Origin: Pseudomonas sp. GM74
Lineage (GTDB): Bacteria; Pseudomonadota; Gammaproteobacteria; Pseudomonadales; Pseudomonadaceae
Assembly (NCBI RefSeq): GCF_000282455.1
Contig: NZ_AKJG01000106.1
Coordinates: 1-64,000 of the forward strand
Direction: 5' to 3'
DNA length: 64,000 nt
A program made the translations under genes and the position numbers. Shown here one piece after another: positions 36,349 through 47,619 of this stretch. The notes beneath the pieces are model-generated. The model searched no databases, was not told the DNA's origin, and worked only from the letters and a program-made list of their open reading frames with translations. Numbering within the stretch: position 1 is the first letter of the stretch; every line of letters begins with the position of its first letter.

Positions 36349-38339
36349 CAGCGCTTGTCCGCGATTTCGAGCATGGCCTCGCGCAGGAAGAAGTCCAGGG
36401 TGTTGCCGATGGTTTCGCTCATCTCAACGGTTGGCGTCCAGTCCAGCAGACGCTTGGCGTTGGCAATGCTTGGCTTGCGGTGCGAAACGTCCTGGTAACC
36501 GGTGCCGTAGAACGCCTTGCTTTCGATGTCGCGGAAACCGGCGAACGGAGGGAAATTGGCGCGCAGCGGGTGCGCTTCGAACTGACGCAGCAGCTCTTCG
36601 CCCAACTGACGGATGCTGGCCTCGTTGTCCGGGTTGCCGATGTTGATGATCTGGCCGTTGCAGACGTCGTTATCGTTGTCGATGATCCGCGCCAGTGCTT
36701 CCACACCGTCGGCGATGTCGGTGAAGCAACGTTTTTGCTCGCCACCGTCGAACAGGCGAATCGGCGTGCCTTCCACCAGGTTCAGGATCAGCTGGGTAAT
36801 CGCCCGGGAGCTGCCGATTCGGGCAGAGTCCAGACGGTCCAGGCGTGGGCCCATCCAGTTGAACGGACGGAACAGGGTGAAGTTCAGGCCCTTCTGGCCA
36901 TAAGCCCAGATCACGCGGTCCAGCAGTTGCTTGGAGACCGAGTAGATCCAGCGCTGCTTGTTGATCGGGCCGACCACCAGATTGGAGTTGTCCTCGTCGA
37001 AGTTAGGGTCCTGGCACATGCCATAGACTTCCGAGGTCGACGGGAAGATCACGCGCTTGTTGTACTTGACGCAGTAGCGAACCAGTTTCAGGTTCTCTTC
37101 GAAGTCCAGTTCGAATACCCGCAGCGGGTTACGGGTGTATTCGATTGGCGTTGCGATGGCCACTAGCGGCAGCACCACGTCGCACTTCTTGATGTGGTAC
37201 TCGATCCACTCGGAGTGGATGCTGATGTCGCCTTCGACGAAGTGGAAGTTCGGGTGGCTGCGCAGGCGCTCGATGGCGTCCGAACCGATATCCAGGCCGT
37301 AGACTTCGTAGCGGTCGTCACTCAGCAGGCGCTCGGACAAGTGGTTGCCGATGAAGCCGTTGACGCCCAGGATCAGTACGCGGGTGCGGCGCGGGGCACG
37401 ACCGGATTCGGCGCCGCGCAGCACGGAACCGTCCACCAGGCCCAGTTCGTTGGCCAGTTGCGGGCCGCTCAGGTACAGACCGTTGTCGTTGCGCTGGCCT
37501 GCGTTGATGACCAGCGAGTCTTGACCGCAGGCGATGCGCAGCGGGTCGACGCTGATGACGCAGCCCGGCGCCAGGCCTTCGTTGCCCTTGGCGACTTCGG
37601 CGCTCCAGACAATCAGCTTGTGCTCGCCCACCGCGCAGAAGGCGCCCGGGTATGGCTGGGTAACCGCGCGGACCAGGTTGAACAGTTCTTCGGCCGGTTT
37701 GGCCCAGACAAGTTTGCCGTCGGCCGGGGTGCGACGGCCGAACACCGTGGCCCTGGATTCGTCTTGCGGTGTTTCACTGGCCTTGCCTTGCAGCAGCGCC
37801 GGCAAGGTGTCACGCAGCAGGTCAGAGGCCGCCGTGCGCAATTTGGCGTGCAGGCTCAGCGCCGTGTCGCTGCGCTCGATCGCGACTTTCTGCTGGGCAA
37901 CGATGGCGCCCGCGTCGGCACGCTTGACCATGCGGTGCAGGGTCACGCCGGTTTCGGTTTCGCCGTTGACCAGCACCCAGTTGGCCGGTGCACGACCACG
38001 GTAGCGCGGCAGCAGGGAACCGTGCAGGTTGAACGCGCCTTTGCGCGCGGTGGCCAGCAGTGGTTCGCCTAGAAGGTTGCGGTAGTAGAAGGAGAAAATG
38101 TAGTCGGGGTCGAGCTTGGCGATACGCTCGATCCACAGCGGATGGTTGGCATCTTCCGGTGCATGCACGGCAATGCCGTGGCGCGCGCACAGTTGCGCGA
38201 CGGAGCCGTAGAACGCGTTCTCCTTCGGATCGTCGGCGTGGGTGAACACCGCTGCGATCTCGAAACCGGAGCAAAGCAGGGATTCGATGCCGGCGCAGCC
38301 AATATCGTGATAGGCGAAGACAACAGCTTTTGCACTCAT
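36348..38339 (-). CDS. arnA: Bifunctional UDP-Ara4N formyltransferase / UDP-glucuronate decarboxylase
   Basis: ArnA oxidatively decarboxylates UDP-glucuronic acid to UDP-4-ketopentose and, in its other domain, N-formylates UDP-Ara4N. The 663-aa protein (E. coli 660) shows the formyltransferase half with [18 protein letters not shown] near 102 and a short-chain dehydrogenase half starting at [16 protein letters not shown] near 320, with Tyr/Lys pair YSVSKQ. It overlaps arnC by four bases (ATGA). Confidence 0.96.
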   Translation of the reverse strand: MSAKAVVFAYHDIGCAGIESLLCSGFEIAAVFTHADDPKENAFYGSVAQLCARHGIAVHAPEDANHPLWIERIAKLDPDYIFSFYYRNLLGEPLLATARKGAFNLHGSLLPRYRGRAPANWVLVNGETETGVTLHRMVKRADAGAIVAQQKVAIERSDTALSLHAKLRTAASDLLRDTLPALLQGKASETPQDESRATVFGRRTPADGKLVWAKPAEELFNLVRAVTQPYPGAFCAVGEHKLIVWSAEVAKGNEGLAPGCVISVDPLRIACGQDSLVINAGQRNDNGLYLSGPQLANELGLVDGSVLRGAESGRAPRRTRVLILGVNGFIGNHLSERLLSDDRYEVYGLDIGSDAIERLRSHPNFHFVEGDISIHSEWIEYHIKKCDVVLPLVAIATPIEYTRNPLRVFELDFEENLKLVRYCVKYNKRVIFPSTSEVYGMCQDPNFDEDNSNLVVGPINKQRWIYSVSKQLLDRVIWAYGQKGLNFTLFRPFNWMGPRLDRLDSARIGSSRAITQLILNLVEGTPIRLFDGGEQKRCFTDIADGVEALARIIDNDNDVCNGQIINIGNPDNEASIRQLGEELLRQFEAHPLRANFPPFAGFRDIESKAFYGTGYQDVSHRKPSIANAKRLLDWTPTVEMSETIGNTLDFFLREAMLEIADKR

Positions 38340-39355
38340 GAAGAAACCTGATCTGAAGAAGTGGAAGTAAGGCCGTCGACGGTAACAACGGAAGCAGGGG
38401 AGGCGGGCTGGCTACGCAGCACCTTTTCAATGAAAAAGCGCGGACGTGCTCGCACGTCGCTGTACATGCGGCCCAGGTACTCACCCAGCAGGCCCATGCC
38501 GATGAATTGACCACCCGTGAAGACGAACAGCACGGCGAACAGTACGAAGGTACCGCCACCGGCCCATCCGGCGCCGAACACCAGGCGCAGCAGGACCAAG
38601 GCGATGGCGAACAGCATGCCCAGGGCCGCCATGCCGACGCCGACGATGCTCAACAGTCGCAGCGGCGTGGTGGTCATGCAGGTGACCAGGTCGAACATCA
38701 GGTTGATCAGGCGCATGGGGCTGTACTTGGAGTCACCGTGTTCACGCTCGGCGTGGGTCACGAGGATTTCCGTGGTGTGGCGGGCAAAGCTGTTGGCCAG
38801 GATCGGAATGAAGGTGCTGCGTTCACGACAGGCGAGCATGGCATCGACGATGGTGCGTCGGTAGGCCCGCAGCATGCAGCCGTAGTCGCTCATGGCCACG
38901 CCGGTGGAGCGTTGCACGGCGAGGTTGATCAGCTTCGATGGCCAGCGGCGCAGGGCCGAGTCCTGGCGGTTGTTGCGTACCGTCGCGACGACGTCGTAGC
39001 CAAGTTCGGCCTGCTCGATCAGTCGCGGGATTTCTTCAGGCGGGTTTTGCAGGTCGGCATCGAGGGTGATGACGACATCGCCCTTGCACTGCTCGAAACC
39101 GGCCATGATCGCTGCGTGCTGGCCGTAGTTGCGGTTGAGGATGACCGCCACCACCGGGCTGCCTTCGCGGGAAGCGGCATCTTCAAGAATCTGTGCGGAG
39201 TCGTCACGGCTGCCGTCGTCGACCAGAACGATCTCGTAGGGATGGGTCAATTGCTGACAGGCTGCTTCGGTGCGACGAAGCAACTCCGGCAGGCTTTCCT
39301 GTTCGTTGTAGACCGGAATGACGATCGAAACGAAGTTGATTGGGTAAGGTCTCAA
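38336..39355 (-). CDS. arnC: Undecaprenyl-phosphate Ara4FN transferase
   Basis: ArnC attaches formylated aminoarabinose from UDP to undecaprenyl phosphate. The 339-aa protein has a GT2 catalytic domain ([37 protein letters not shown]) and two C-terminal membrane helices. Its start is a TTG at 39355 overlapping the arnB stop as TTGA; no ATG in frame would preserve the first beta strand, so the rare start with coupled translation is preferred. Confidence 0.94.
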   Translation of the reverse strand: MRPYPINFVSIVIPVYNEQESLPELLRRTEAACQQLTHPYEIVLVDDGSRDDSAQILEDAASREGSPVVAVILNRNYGQHAAIMAGFEQCKGDVVITLDADLQNPPEEIPRLIEQAELGYDVVATVRNNRQDSALRRWPSKLINLAVQRSTGVAMSDYGCMLRAYRRTIVDAMLACRERSTFIPILANSFARHTTEILVTHAEREHGDSKYSPMRLINLMFDLVTCMTTTPLRLLSIVGVGMAALGMLFAIALVLLRLVFGAGWAGGGTFVLFAVLFVFTGGQFIGMGLLGEYLGRMYSDVRARPRFFIEKVLRSQPASPASVVTVDGLTSTSSDQVSS

Positions 39356-40500
39356 AGGCTTCTGTCCATGCAGTTTTCAATGGCGCCGACGACGCGCTCG
39401 ACATCATCGGTGGTCATGTCGGGGAACAAGGGGATCGAACACAGCCGCGCCGAATTCCATTCGGTGTTGGGCAGGTAGAGGTTGGGGTAACGTTGTCGAT
39501 AGTAGGTGTGCAGGTGCGTTGCAATGAAGTGAATGCCGGTGCCGATATTCTGTTCCTGGAGGGCTTTCATGAACGCTTCGCGATCCAGACCGCAGCGCTC
39601 GGCGTCGATGCGCAGGATGAACAGGTGCCAGGCGTGCTTTTGCGAATGGGCGGGGACGGCCAGGGGTTGCACCGGCAGGCCTTCCAGACGCTGCAGGTAG
39701 GCCTGCGCCAATTGAGCGCGCTTGGCGTTGATCTCGTCCAGGCGTTCCAGTTGCACCAGCGCGATGGCCGCGTTGATGTCGGCCAGGTTGTACTTGAAGC
39801 CTGGCTCGATCACTTGGGCCTGGGGCTTGCGGCCATGGGTCAGGCGATCGTAGGCATCAACCCCGAGCCCGTGAAACTTGAGCATGCGTACCCGCGAGGC
39901 CAGGGCTTCATCGTCGCTGACGAACATGGCGCCTTCGGCGCAGGTCATGTTCTTGATTGCGTGGAACGAGAAGATCGCCGTGCCTTTGGAGCCGACGTGA
40001 CGACCTTTGTAGTAGGTGCCAGCCGCGTGGGCGGCGTCTTCGATCACGGCAATGCCGTGTTTGTCGGCCAGGGCGTAGAGCGGGTCGAGGTCGAATGCCG
40101 CACCGGCGTAATGCACCGGGATGATGGCTTTGGTGCGCGGCGTGATCGCAGCTTCGATAGAGGCCACGTCGGTCATCAACGTGTCGCGGTCAACGTCGAC
40201 GAACACCGGCGTGGCACCCAGCAGGGTGATCATGTTGGCGGTGGATACCCAGGTCTGCGAGGGTGTAATGACTTCATCGCCGGGACCGACACCCAATGCC
40301 AGCAGGGTGATATGCATCCCGCCGGTGGCCGAGGAAAGTGCCACGGCATGTCGGCAACCGACGTAGTTGGCGAAGTGTTCTTCCAGCGCCTGGTTCTTCG
40401 GCCCGGTAGTGATCCATCCGGAACGCAATACTTGCTCTACGGCTGCGATTTCTTCGTCGCCGATACCGGGACGGGAGAAAGGGAGAAACGTCTGACTCAT
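39352..40500 (-). CDS. arnB: UDP-4-amino-4-deoxy-L-arabinose aminotransferase
   Basis: ArnB is a PLP enzyme that transfers the glutamate amino group to UDP-4-ketopentose, giving UDP-L-Ara4N. The 382-aa protein is of the DegT/DnrJ/EryC1 family; the PLP lysine lies in [15 protein letters not shown] near 185 and the substrate loop in [16 protein letters not shown] seven bases before the ATG at 40500 sets the start; a GTG at 40506 abuts that Shine-Dalgarno and is unlikely. First gene of the arn operon. Confidence 0.95.
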   Translation of the reverse strand: MSQTFLPFSRPGIGDEEIAAVEQVLRSGWITTGPKNQALEEHFANYVGCRHAVALSSATGGMHITLLALGVGPGDEVITPSQTWVSTANMITLLGATPVFVDVDRDTLMTDVASIEAAITPRTKAIIPVHYAGAAFDLDPLYALADKHGIAVIEDAAHAAGTYYKGRHVGSKGTAIFSFHAIKNMTCAEGAMFVSDDEALASRVRMLKFHGLGVDAYDRLTHGRKPQAQVIEPGFKYNLADINAAIALVQLERLDEINAKRAQLAQAYLQRLEGLPVQPLAVPAHSQKHAWHLFILRIDAERCGLDREAFMKALQEQNIGTGIHFIATHLHTYYRQRYPNLYLPNTEWNSARLCSIPLFPDMTTDDVERVVGAIENCMDRSL

Positions 40501-40819
40501 GGGCACCTCAGGGGCTGAAACGTAAATAGCCTTTGAGGCTAAAAGGGATCCAAAAATCAGCTTAGACGCTAAATCAGAACCTGCGCCAAATCAACTAGTT
40601 ACCGGTTGGCGGTAAAAAACTGCATCGGTTGACTTTTTTCGCTACGGGCGGCAGGTTGGAGGTCCATCCGGGTGGCGCCGACTTTATAGAAGGTTATGCC
40701 CGATTTTGTGAAAGGAACATGAAAAAACGGTTGGGGAATCGTTTATCTGAAAGCTATTAAGCCGTTGTTCAGACTTCCGACGTATATGGCGGTTCTTAGG
40801 AAAATATCCTACAGCGGTA
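40501..40819. promoter_or_regulatory. AT-rich control region between arnB and the recombinase gene
   Basis: About 320 bp (390 if the recombinase starts at 40892) between divergent genes, clearly more AT-rich than its surroundings. It should hold the promoter of the arn operon. A small hairpin, TAGCC/GGCTA around TTTGA at 40527-40541, lies 27-41 bases upstream of arnB. PmrA or PhoP control is expected from the family, but I could not identify a convincing tandem box. Confidence 0.5.
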
Positions 40820-41830
40820 ATGTCTTTTACATCATCGTTATTTCACTTCTTAGTTGTTTCATTGAACTGTTTACATTCAAGGCCGTTTCGTTTGATTGAC
40901 TTACCTGTTACTGATTCTCGCTCACCCCTCACCAATCCGCTGACTCTGTATCTGGCGCGGCTGGCGCCGTCCAGCCAACTGACCATGCGTTATGTGCTGC
41001 AGGATGCCGCCGACCGCCTGGGCTTCGATGACCACGATATCGAGGAAATCCCTTGGCACAACCTGCAACCCGAGGACGTGATTGCGCTGGTGGCCACCTT
41101 GCGTTCGGACGGCTATGCGCCGAACACCTCCTCGCTGTATGTCAACGCGGTGCGCGGGGTGATGAACGAAGCGTGGCGCATGAGCCTGATCTCTCAGGAT
41201 CACCTGTTGAAGATGCGTTCGGTGAAGGGCATGGCCGGTACGCGGCTGTCCCAGGGGCGTAATCTCAGGCGCACGCTGATCCAGGAGCTGATGGCGGTCT
41301 GCGCCGCCGATCCACGGCCGCAAGGCCTGCGGGATGCTGCGATCATCGGGATTTTGTACGGTTCGGGAATGCGCAAATCCGAATCGGTGAACCTGGAGTT
41401 GAATCAGGTCGATTTCACCGAGCGCAGCCTGCGGGTGACGGCCAAGGGCAACAAACAGTTGATCAAGTACGCCCCGGCCTGGGCCTTTGCCAAGCTTGAA
41501 GCCTGGCTTGAGCTGCGCCGTTCGCTGCTCAAGGACGGCGAGCCGGACGACCCGTTCCTGTTCAACCGCATCCGTCGTGGCAGCCACATTACCCGTGAGC
41601 GCGTCACCAAGCATGCGATCTACTACATCGCCCGGCAACGGGGTGCGCAGGTCGGGGTGAAAATCATGCCCCACGACTTCCGGCGTTCATTCATCACCCG
41701 GGTGATCGAAGAGCATGACTTGTCGATTGCACAGAAGCTGGCGCACCACAGCAACATCCAGACCACGGCCAACTACGATGTGCGCGACGACAACGAGCGG
41801 CGTCGAGCGGTGGATCGATTCGATCTGTAA
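40820..41830 (+). CDS. Tyrosine-type site-specific recombinase
   Basis: A phage-integrase-family recombinase. Counting from an ATG at 40820, the catalytic residues are R185 (GSGMRKSE), K209 (TAKGNK), H285-x-x-R288 (MPHDFRRS), H309 and nucleophile Y319 (TTANYD); an N-terminal SAM-like DNA-binding domain covers about 35-130. The complete set suggests an active enzyme. The first ~25 residues are hydrophobic and unlike a recombinase start; a TTG at 40892 with AAGG nine bases upstream is a likelier start. No excisionase, phage or transposon genes accompany it, and no attachment-site repeat was recognised. Confidence 0.85.
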   Translation: MSFTSSLFHFLVVSLNCLHSRPFRLIDLPVTDSRSPLTNPLTLYLARLAPSSQLTMRYVLQDAADRLGFDDHDIEEIPWHNLQPEDVIALVATLRSDGYAPNTSSLYVNAVRGVMNEAWRMSLISQDHLLKMRSVKGMAGTRLSQGRNLRRTLIQELMAVCAADPRPQGLRDAAIIGILYGSGMRKSESVNLELNQVDFTERSLRVTAKGNKQLIKYAPAWAFAKLEAWLELRRSLLKDGEPDDPFLFNRIRRGSHITRERVTKHAIYYIARQRGAQVGVKIMPHDFRRSFITRVIEEHDLSIAQKLAHHSNIQTTANYDVRDDNERRRAVDRFDL

Positions 41831-41834
41831 GCGA

Positions 41835-42905
41835 TTAAATCTCGCTCAGTACATGGGCGTGGCCAATGGTCGAGACTTGAACCGCGCTGCCGGCCGGTGG
41901 TGCATACATGCCTGAACTGCGCACCAGCAATGATCGGCCCGATTGCTCGTTGCGGGTCATTGGCTGGAGTTCCACCGTCAGCGTGCAGGTGTTGCCGCTG
42001 AAATCCCGATCGGTGACCACGGCCCGGCAACCACCGGCTTCCGGGTCGCTGGGGAGGATGCTGGCCAGTTGCAGCTGTTCGGGGCGCAGCATGATTTGCG
42101 CCGAGCTGTTGTTGCGGTGGTTGTTGACCGGGATCCGCCCCAGGTCGCAATGGGCCCAACCGGCCTCGATGCGTGCAGGCATCACCACGGCATCCCCCAG
42201 GAATAGTGCGGTCTGTTCGTCTTCGGGATAGCGGTAAAGATCCAGCGGATGCCCGGACTGTACCAGTCGGCCATGACGCATCACCGCCAACTGGTCGGCG
42301 AACGACAGGGCTTCACTCTGGTCATGGGTGACCAGGATGGTGGTGACACCCGCGTCCTCCAGCAGCCGCGCAACCATCTTGCGCATGGCGGCGCGCAATC
42401 CGGTATCGAGCGCCGAGAACGGCTCGTCCAGCAGCATCAGCCTTGGCTGTTGCGCCAGGGCTCGGGCCAGGGCCACGCGCTGTTGCTGGCCACCGGACAA
42501 CTCGTGGGGCCAGCGCCCGGCCATCTTCGCGTCCAGCGCCACGCTGTCCATCAGCTCGGCGACGCGCTGCTGTTTTTCAGTGCCCTTGGTGGACAAACCG
42601 AAGCCGATGTTCGAGGCCACGGTCATGTGCGGGAACAGTGCGCCGTCCTGTGGCACGTAGCCGATCAGGCGTTGATGGGCCGGCACTTCGTGGGTGCCGT
42701 CGACCAGGGTCTGGCCATTGAGCGACAGGCGTCCGGAGTCGGGGAACTCGAAGCCGGCAATCATCCGCAGCAATGTGGTCTTGCCCGAGCCGGAAGGACC
42801 GACGATGACCGTGCGACTGCCGCTGGGCACCGACAGGCTGACGTTGTCCAGGGCGCAATGGGCGCCATAGGACTTGTAGAGGGCATTCAATTCAAGAGTG
42901 TTCAT
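41835..42905 (-). CDS. Ferric iron ABC transporter, ATP-binding protein
   Basis: The ATPase of an FbpABC/SfuABC-type importer. The 356-aa protein has Walker [10 protein letters not shown] (near 38), signature [15 protein letters not shown], Walker [13 protein letters not shown] and a C-terminal TOBE-like regulatory domain of about 120 residues. ATGA overlap with the permease gene upstream shows co-translation. It converges with the recombinase gene, four bases apart. Identification as iron-specific rests on the binding protein and Fur box of the operon. Confidence 0.92.
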   Translation of the reverse strand: MNTLELNALYKSYGAHCALDNVSLSVPSGSRTVIVGPSGSGKTTLLRMIAGFEFPDSGRLSLNGQTLVDGTHEVPAHQRLIGYVPQDGALFPHMTVASNIGFGLSTKGTEKQQRVAELMDSVALDAKMAGRWPHELSGGQQQRVALARALAQQPRLMLLDEPFSALDTGLRAAMRKMVARLLEDAGVTTILVTHDQSEALSFADQLAVMRHGRLVQSGHPLDLYRYPEDEQTALFLGDAVVMPARIEAGWAHCDLGRIPVNNHRNNSSAQIMLRPEQLQLASILPSDPEAGGCRAVVTDRDFSGNTCTLTVELQPMTRNEQSGRSLLVRSSGMYAPPAGSAVQVSTIGHAHVLSEI

Positions 42906-44500
42906 CGGCCAGCCGTTTTTTTCGATTGGTGATAAAGAAGTCCGGTCAACGGAAGCGACAGCACAACCATCAATAAGGCGTAGGGCGCAGCGGCTGCGTA
43001 ATCGATTTCACTGGTCAAGGCCCAGAATCCGGTCGCCAGGGTGCGCGTGCCGTTCGGGGCCAGCAACAGGGTGGCGGTCAATTCGTTGGTGATCGCCAGG
43101 AACACCAACGCCGCGCCGGCGGCTGCCCCCGGTGCGGCCAGGCGCAAGGTGATCAGCCACAGTGCCCGGGCCGGCGAACGGCCAAGGCTGCGAGCGATGT
43201 TTTCCAGTTCCACCGGGGCCTGGGCAATGCCTGCGCGCAGGCTCACCAGCGCACGGGGCAAGAACATCAACAGATATGCCAGCAGCACAGTGAAGGTGGT
43301 CTGGTAGATCGGCCGGGCAAAATGGATCGTGACGGTTACCAGGGCCAGCGCCACGATAATGCCCGGCAAGGAGCTGGTGATGTAGTTGCAGCTTTCCAGC
43401 ACCCGTTGCATTCGACCGGGGTAGCGGATTGACAGCCAGGCAATCGGGATTGCCGCGCAGGTGGTCAGCGCCGCGCCCGCGATGCCGAGCAGCAGGGTTT
43501 GCTCCAGGGCGGGCAACAATTCGGCCATGTCCCAGACTTCCACACCGCCGGCGATGAGCCACTTGCCCAAGGTGATCAAGGGCACGCCCAGGGCCAGGGC
43601 GCAGGTCGCGATTTGCAGCGTCAGCGAGAGCAGGGTGGAGGCCGGTTTCAGGCACACGACCCGTTGCTCCCGGGCACTTCCGGAGCCGACGCGAGCGTAA
43701 CGCGCGGAACCCCGGGCAGCGGATTCGGCCGTCAACATCGCCAGGCAACACAGCGCCAGCACACTGGCCAGCATGTGCGCGGCCGCACCGTTGAAGGTCG
43801 ATTTGAACTGATCGAAGATTGCGGTGGTAAAGGTGTCGAAGCGGATCATGGCGTACAGGCCATATTCGGCCAGCAGGTGCAGGCCGACCAGCAAGGCGCC
43901 GCCGCAGATCGCCAGGCGCAATTGCGGCAACACCACGCGGAAAAACACTTTCCAGGGCTTGAGCCCCATGGATTCGGCGACGTCTTCGATGGCTGGATCG
44001 AGCCGGCGCAAGGTGGCCGCTACCGGCAAATACAGGAACGGGAAGTAGGCGATGACCGAGACCAGGACACCGGCGAACAAGCCGTGAATCGGTGGCACCA
44101 GGCTGACCCAGGCGTAGCTGTGAACAAACGCAGGCACCGCCAGTGGCGCGGTGGCCAGCAACGACCACCAGCGCCGCCCCGGCAGATTCGTGCGTTCCGT
44201 GAGCCACGCCAGCGTCACCCCCAGCGCGACGCACAAGGGAATCGTCAGCAGCACCAGCAACACGGTGTTGACCAGCAGTTCACCGACCCGAGGGCGGAAC
44301 ACCAGGGTCACAACGGTTGACCAGCCTGTCTGCAGGGACACGCCGATAACGTAGGCGATCGGTAGCAGCGCCAGTAATGAAACCAGCACCGACAAACCGA
44401 TCACCCATACACCGCCACGTCCCGCAAAGACTCCGCGGGATCGTCGACGCAAATGTGCGGGTGCCGCCTCAGCGACCCCCGCAGGCAGGGTTTCTGGCAT
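42902..44500 (-). CDS. Ferric iron ABC transporter, fused permease
   Basis: A 532-aa inner-membrane permease with two tandem BPD-type domains, about 12 helices, as in FbpB/SfuB. EAA-like loops occur in both halves: [20 protein letters not shown] and [19 protein letters not shown]. The ATG at 44500 starts five bases after the stop of the binding-protein gene; the preceding TTG is less likely. It forms the channel for iron delivered by the periplasmic protein. Confidence 0.9.
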   Translation of the reverse strand: MPETLPAGVAEAAPAHLRRRSRGVFAGRGGVWVIGLSVLVSLLALLPIAYVIGVSLQTGWSTVVTLVFRPRVGELLVNTVLLVLLTIPLCVALGVTLAWLTERTNLPGRRWWSLLATAPLAVPAFVHSYAWVSLVPPIHGLFAGVLVSVIAYFPFLYLPVAATLRRLDPAIEDVAESMGLKPWKVFFRVVLPQLRLAICGGALLVGLHLLAEYGLYAMIRFDTFTTAIFDQFKSTFNGAAAHMLASVLALCCLAMLTAESAARGSARYARVGSGSAREQRVVCLKPASTLLSLTLQIATCALALGVPLITLGKWLIAGGVEVWDMAELLPALEQTLLLGIAGAALTTCAAIPIAWLSIRYPGRMQRVLESCNYITSSLPGIIVALALVTVTIHFARPIYQTTFTVLLAYLLMFLPRALVSLRAGIAQAPVELENIARSLGRSPARALWLITLRLAAPGAAAGAALVFLAITNELTATLLLAPNGTRTLATGFWALTSEIDYAAAAPYALLMVVLSLPLTGLLYHQSKKTAGR

Positions 44501-44504
44501 CAAT

Positions 44505-45518
44505 TTAGAGCAGTCCGGCCTGTGTCATCAGCTCCACGGCTTTTTTACTGTCGAGTTTCGAAGCATCGACAGTCGGCGCATCGAGTTGATTCAGAGGCAC
44601 CAGTTTAGGGTTGGATGCAGCGCCTTTGCCCACGGCGTATTCAAACGACTTGCCGTTCTTCAGGACAGCCTGGCCATCCTTGCCGGTAATGTATTTGAGA
44701 AACGCTTGGGCTTGTTCCTGGTGTTTGCTGGAAGCGAGGACGCCGCCGCCGGAGATGCTAACAAAAGCGCCCGGGTCTTTGTGCTTGAAATAGTGCAGGG
44801 CGGTGTTCTTGCTGTTTTCGCCCGTCTTGGATTGATCTACCAGGCTGTAATAGTGGTAGATCACGCCGCTGTCGATCTGCCCGGCGTTCACCGCCTTGAG
44901 TACCGAACTGTTGCCACGGTAGTTGGCGTAGTTGGTTTTCATCGCCTTGAGCCACTCCAGCGTGGCGGCCTCACCCTTTTGTTCGAGGATGGCCGCGACG
45001 ATGGCCTGGAAGTCCGCACCACCCGGCGATGCACCCCAGCGACCCTTCCAGCTCGGCGAAGCCAGGTCCATGATCGATTTCGGCAGGTCGGCTTCCGGCA
45101 GTTTGCCCGGGTTGTAGACGAACACCGTGGAGCGCGCGGCAATCCCGACCCACTTGCCGTGGGCTGGACGGTAGGCGGAGTCAACCTGCTCCAGCGTGGC
45201 CTTGTCGACAGGCGCAAACAGCCCGGCGTTGTCGACCAGGACCATGGCCGGGGAGTTTTCGGTCAGGAACACGTCCGCCGGAGAAGCCGCGCCTTCCTGC
45301 ACGATCTGATTGCCCATCTCGGTATCATCGCCGTTGCGCAAGGTGACGGGTATACCGGTCTCCTGGGTAAAACCCTCGACCCAGGCCTTGCTCAGGCCTT
45401 CGTGTTGCGCGTTGTACACCACGATGCCGACGGAGTCAGCGGCATAGATCTGGCCGGCGCTCAGCAAAGCGGTGGCCAGCAGGGCTTTTTTCAAGAACGA
45501 AGGGATTTTTGGAATCAT
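44505..45518 (-). CDS. Ferric iron ABC transporter, periplasmic binding protein
   Basis: A 337-aa FbpA-like protein with signal peptide [26 protein letters not shown] and mature start [15 protein letters not shown]. The tandem tyrosines YHYYS near 212 correspond to the iron-binding Tyr pair of FbpA/AfuA proteins. The ATG at 45518 has AGGAG upstream; the longer frame would bury the signal peptide. It leads the operon, and a Fur-box-like palindrome lies about 65-78 bp before the start. Confidence 0.92.
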   Translation of the reverse strand: MIPKIPSFLKKALLATALLSAGQIYAADSVGIVVYNAQHEGLSKAWVEGFTQETGIPVTLRNGDDTEMGNQIVQEGAASPADVFLTENSPAMVLVDNAGLFAPVDKATLEQVDSAYRPAHGKWVGIAARSTVFVYNPGKLPEADLPKSIMDLASPSWKGRWGASPGGADFQAIVAAILEQKGEAATLEWLKAMKTNYANYRGNSSVLKAVNAGQIDSGVIYHYYSLVDQSKTGENSKNTALHYFKHKDPGAFVSISGGGVLASSKHQEQAQAFLKYITGKDGQAVLKNGKSFEYAVGKGAASNPKLVPLNQLDAPTVDASKLDSKKAVELMTQAGLL

Positions 45519-45576
45519 TCTGCGAGCTGCTCCTGGTGCATTTTTTTGAAAGTCATGCGCATTCAAACGCCAGTTA

Positions 45577-45596
45577 ACCAATGCGAATCATTTGCA
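45577..45596 (-). promoter_or_regulatory. Fur box of the ferric ABC operon
   Basis: The forward-strand sequence TGCGAATCATTTGCA (45582-45596) fits the Fur 7-1-7 pattern (TGATAAT-N-ATTATCA) at 10 of 14 positions and is nearly palindromic. Extended to 19 bases (45577-45595) it matches the classic box at 12 positions. Its place upstream of an iron importer supports Fur repression under iron sufficiency. Confidence 0.7.
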
Positions 45597-45788
45597 TGTT
45601 TTTGAAGTGCGGGAAATGTAGAGATCCAAATGAGAAAATAACGTCAAAAAAACCGTTAATACATGTAATTTTCATTCAGATTAGCAGCACTGTGCCCACT
45701 GTGGTTCGACTCGTCCATAAAATGATGATGTCGATCAGGAACTGACGCAGTTGGGGATGCCTCCCGGCCCTTTTTGGTGTCTTCTGCG

Positions 45789-47510
45789 TCAGGGCAGGAT
45801 TGGCGGGAAGATCAGGACCTGCATATCGCCGCGGCGATAATGCTTGCCGTCGGTGGGCAGCGCCTCGACTTCCTGAACCTCGGCGACGCTGTTGACCCGC
45901 ATCACCACCCCGACCGAGCCCTTCTTGCGCGCCTCGTTCATCCATTGCCCGACGTCTTGCAGGGTCACCTTGCGCGAGGCCGCCGCGGGATCCTGGAGGC
46001 CGTATTTCATTTCACCGACCACGTTGTACAGCGCAACGTCCGGTCGCCTGGTCAGCCACGACAAGGCCGAGGCCGCTCCCAGGTCGTTACTCAGCAGCGT
46101 GGTGGCCTGGTTCAGGCTGTCCAGGTGTTCGGAGATAAACCGGTCGGGCATCTTGCTGTCGACGATCAGGCCCGGCATGGCGGCGGGAAGCAGCGCCACC
46201 AGCAGCCAGATGCCGAGGGCCGGCATCGCCCATAACGTCAATGGCCGCAGGATTTGCAGGGCGTTGGCGATGATCCAGCCCAGCAGCACGATGAACGCCA
46301 GGGACAGGCTGAACATCTCGGTATTCTCGAAAATCTCTTTGCTCGATTGCAGGTAAAGCAACGCAACCAAGGCCGTTGTGGCGATGATGACGTTGAGCCA
46401 TCCGTTGAAACGAATTGTCCGTGATCTGGATTGTTCCAAAAGGCCGGTCAGCGCGTGACCCATCAGTAGCGCCAGGGGCAACAGGCAAGGCATGATGTAG
46501 GTTGGCAACTTGCCGCTGCTCGTGCTGAAAATCGCCAATGGCAGCAACAACCAGAGCAGGAGAAAACCGCCGACAGGCTGGCGTTTGTTGTTCCAGGCCT
46601 GGATGAATGTCGTCGGCAACAACACAGCCCAGGGCAGGGCGCAAACCACCAGCATCGGCAGGTAGAACCACCACGGACGGGCGTGTTGCGCGTTGTCGGC
46701 GGCGAAGCGGCGTACGTGTTCGTTCCAGAAGAAGAAATTCCAGAAATCCGGTTCCTGATGATGGATGGCCTGCGCCCAGGGCAGGCAGAGGGCCACCGCT
46801 ACTACAACTGCCAGTGGCCCGTATCGCAACAACTCGCCGATGCGGCGCTGCCAGACCATGTAGGGCAGGGCGATCACCGCCGGCAGCAGCCAGGCCAGAA
46901 GGCCCTTGGTCATGAAGCCCATGCCGCAGGCAATGCCCAGGACTGCCCAGGCGCCCAGCCGGGCACGGGTGGTGCGGCTGTCAATGGCGGACCACAGGCA
47001 GGCCAGGCTCAGGTTGACCCACAGGGTGAACTGCGGGTCGAGGTTGGCATACCCGGCCTGACCGGCAACTAACCCGAAGCTCATGTACAACAGTGCGCAG
47101 GCGAAGCTTTTGCGCGGATCGTTCCAGAACCGGCGGGCAATCAGGTAGGTCAGCCACACACTCACCCCGGTAGACAGTGCAGACGCGATACGCACCCCGA
47201 ACAGATTGTCGCCAAACACCGCCTGACCGATGGCGATCATCCAGTACCCGGCAATGGGTTTTTCGAAATAACGAAGGCCCAGCAAGTGCGGCGAGATCCA
47301 GTTTCCACCCTGCAGCATTTCCTGGCTGATCTGGGCATAACGGGTTTCATCGGGAATCCACAGGCCGTGACTCATCAGCGGCAACAAGTAGAACGCGATG
47401 AACGCCAGGAACAAGGCCAATAGCATCCAGCGCTCGCTGGCCGGCGCCGTTGGGGAGTACAGGGGGGAAGAATGGCCGGCAAATTTGGGCAACGGCTGAT
47501 TTGACGTCAT
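45789..47510 (-). CDS. arnT: Second ArnT-type lipid A glycosyltransferase
   Basis: A 573-aa GT83 protein very similar to the ArnT at 33818-35467: both have [33 protein letters not shown] and [16 protein letters not shown]. It has a hydrophilic N-terminal extension of about 28 residues ([18 protein letters not shown]) that the first copy lacks. The ATG at 47510 follows AAGG. It lies downstream of the Ais-like phosphatase and outside the arn operon, so it is separately controlled. It may add Ara4N or a different amino sugar to another lipid A or core site. Confidence 0.92.
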   Translation of the reverse strand: MTSNQPLPKFAGHSSPLYSPTAPASERWMLLALFLAFIAFYLLPLMSHGLWIPDETRYAQISQEMLQGGNWISPHLLGLRYFEKPIAGYWMIAIGQAVFGDNLFGVRIASALSTGVSVWLTYLIARRFWNDPRKSFACALLYMSFGLVAGQAGYANLDPQFTLWVNLSLACLWSAIDSRTTRARLGAWAVLGIACGMGFMTKGLLAWLLPAVIALPYMVWQRRIGELLRYGPLAVVVAVALCLPWAQAIHHQEPDFWNFFFWNEHVRRFAADNAQHARPWWFYLPMLVVCALPWAVLLPTTFIQAWNNKRQPVGGFLLLWLLLPLAIFSTSSGKLPTYIMPCLLPLALLMGHALTGLLEQSRSRTIRFNGWLNVIIATTALVALLYLQSSKEIFENTEMFSLSLAFIVLLGWIIANALQILRPLTLWAMPALGIWLLVALLPAAMPGLIVDSKMPDRFISEHLDSLNQATTLLSNDLGAASALSWLTRRPDVALYNVVGEMKYGLQDPAAASRKVTLQDVGQWMNEARKKGSVGVVMRVNSVAEVQEVEALPTDGKHYRRGDMQVLIFPPILP

Positions 47511-47588
47511 GACTCGACCTTGGCGCCGGGACGGCTGGTTAAAGAGTGATGGGTAACTTGCTGGAGGGAAAACCGGAATGATATTGGA

Positions 47589-47619
47589 CAGTGAGAAGTT
47601 CTTTTCATACTTCTCGCTG
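47589..47619. promoter_or_regulatory. Hairpin in the leader of the second arnT
   Basis: GAGAAGT pairs with ACTTCTC, extended by CAG/CTG with one mismatch, around a nine-base loop, 79-109 bases upstream of the ATG. A second perfect eight-base pair, CAACTTTG/CAAAGTTG, lies at 47641-47670. No T run follows on the reverse strand, so these look like leader structures or protein sites and not a terminator. Confidence 0.45.

Noticed and set aside
40501-40819. PmrA or PhoP box upstream of arnB
   Set aside because: AT-rich half-site-like stretches exist, but none forms a tandem repeat with the expected spacing.
45742-45792. Terminator from the CTGACGCAG/CTGCGTCAG pair around the end of the second arnT
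   Set aside because: The arms are perfect but 33 bases apart, no T run follows, and one arm overlaps the stop codon; chance or a weak structure is as likely.
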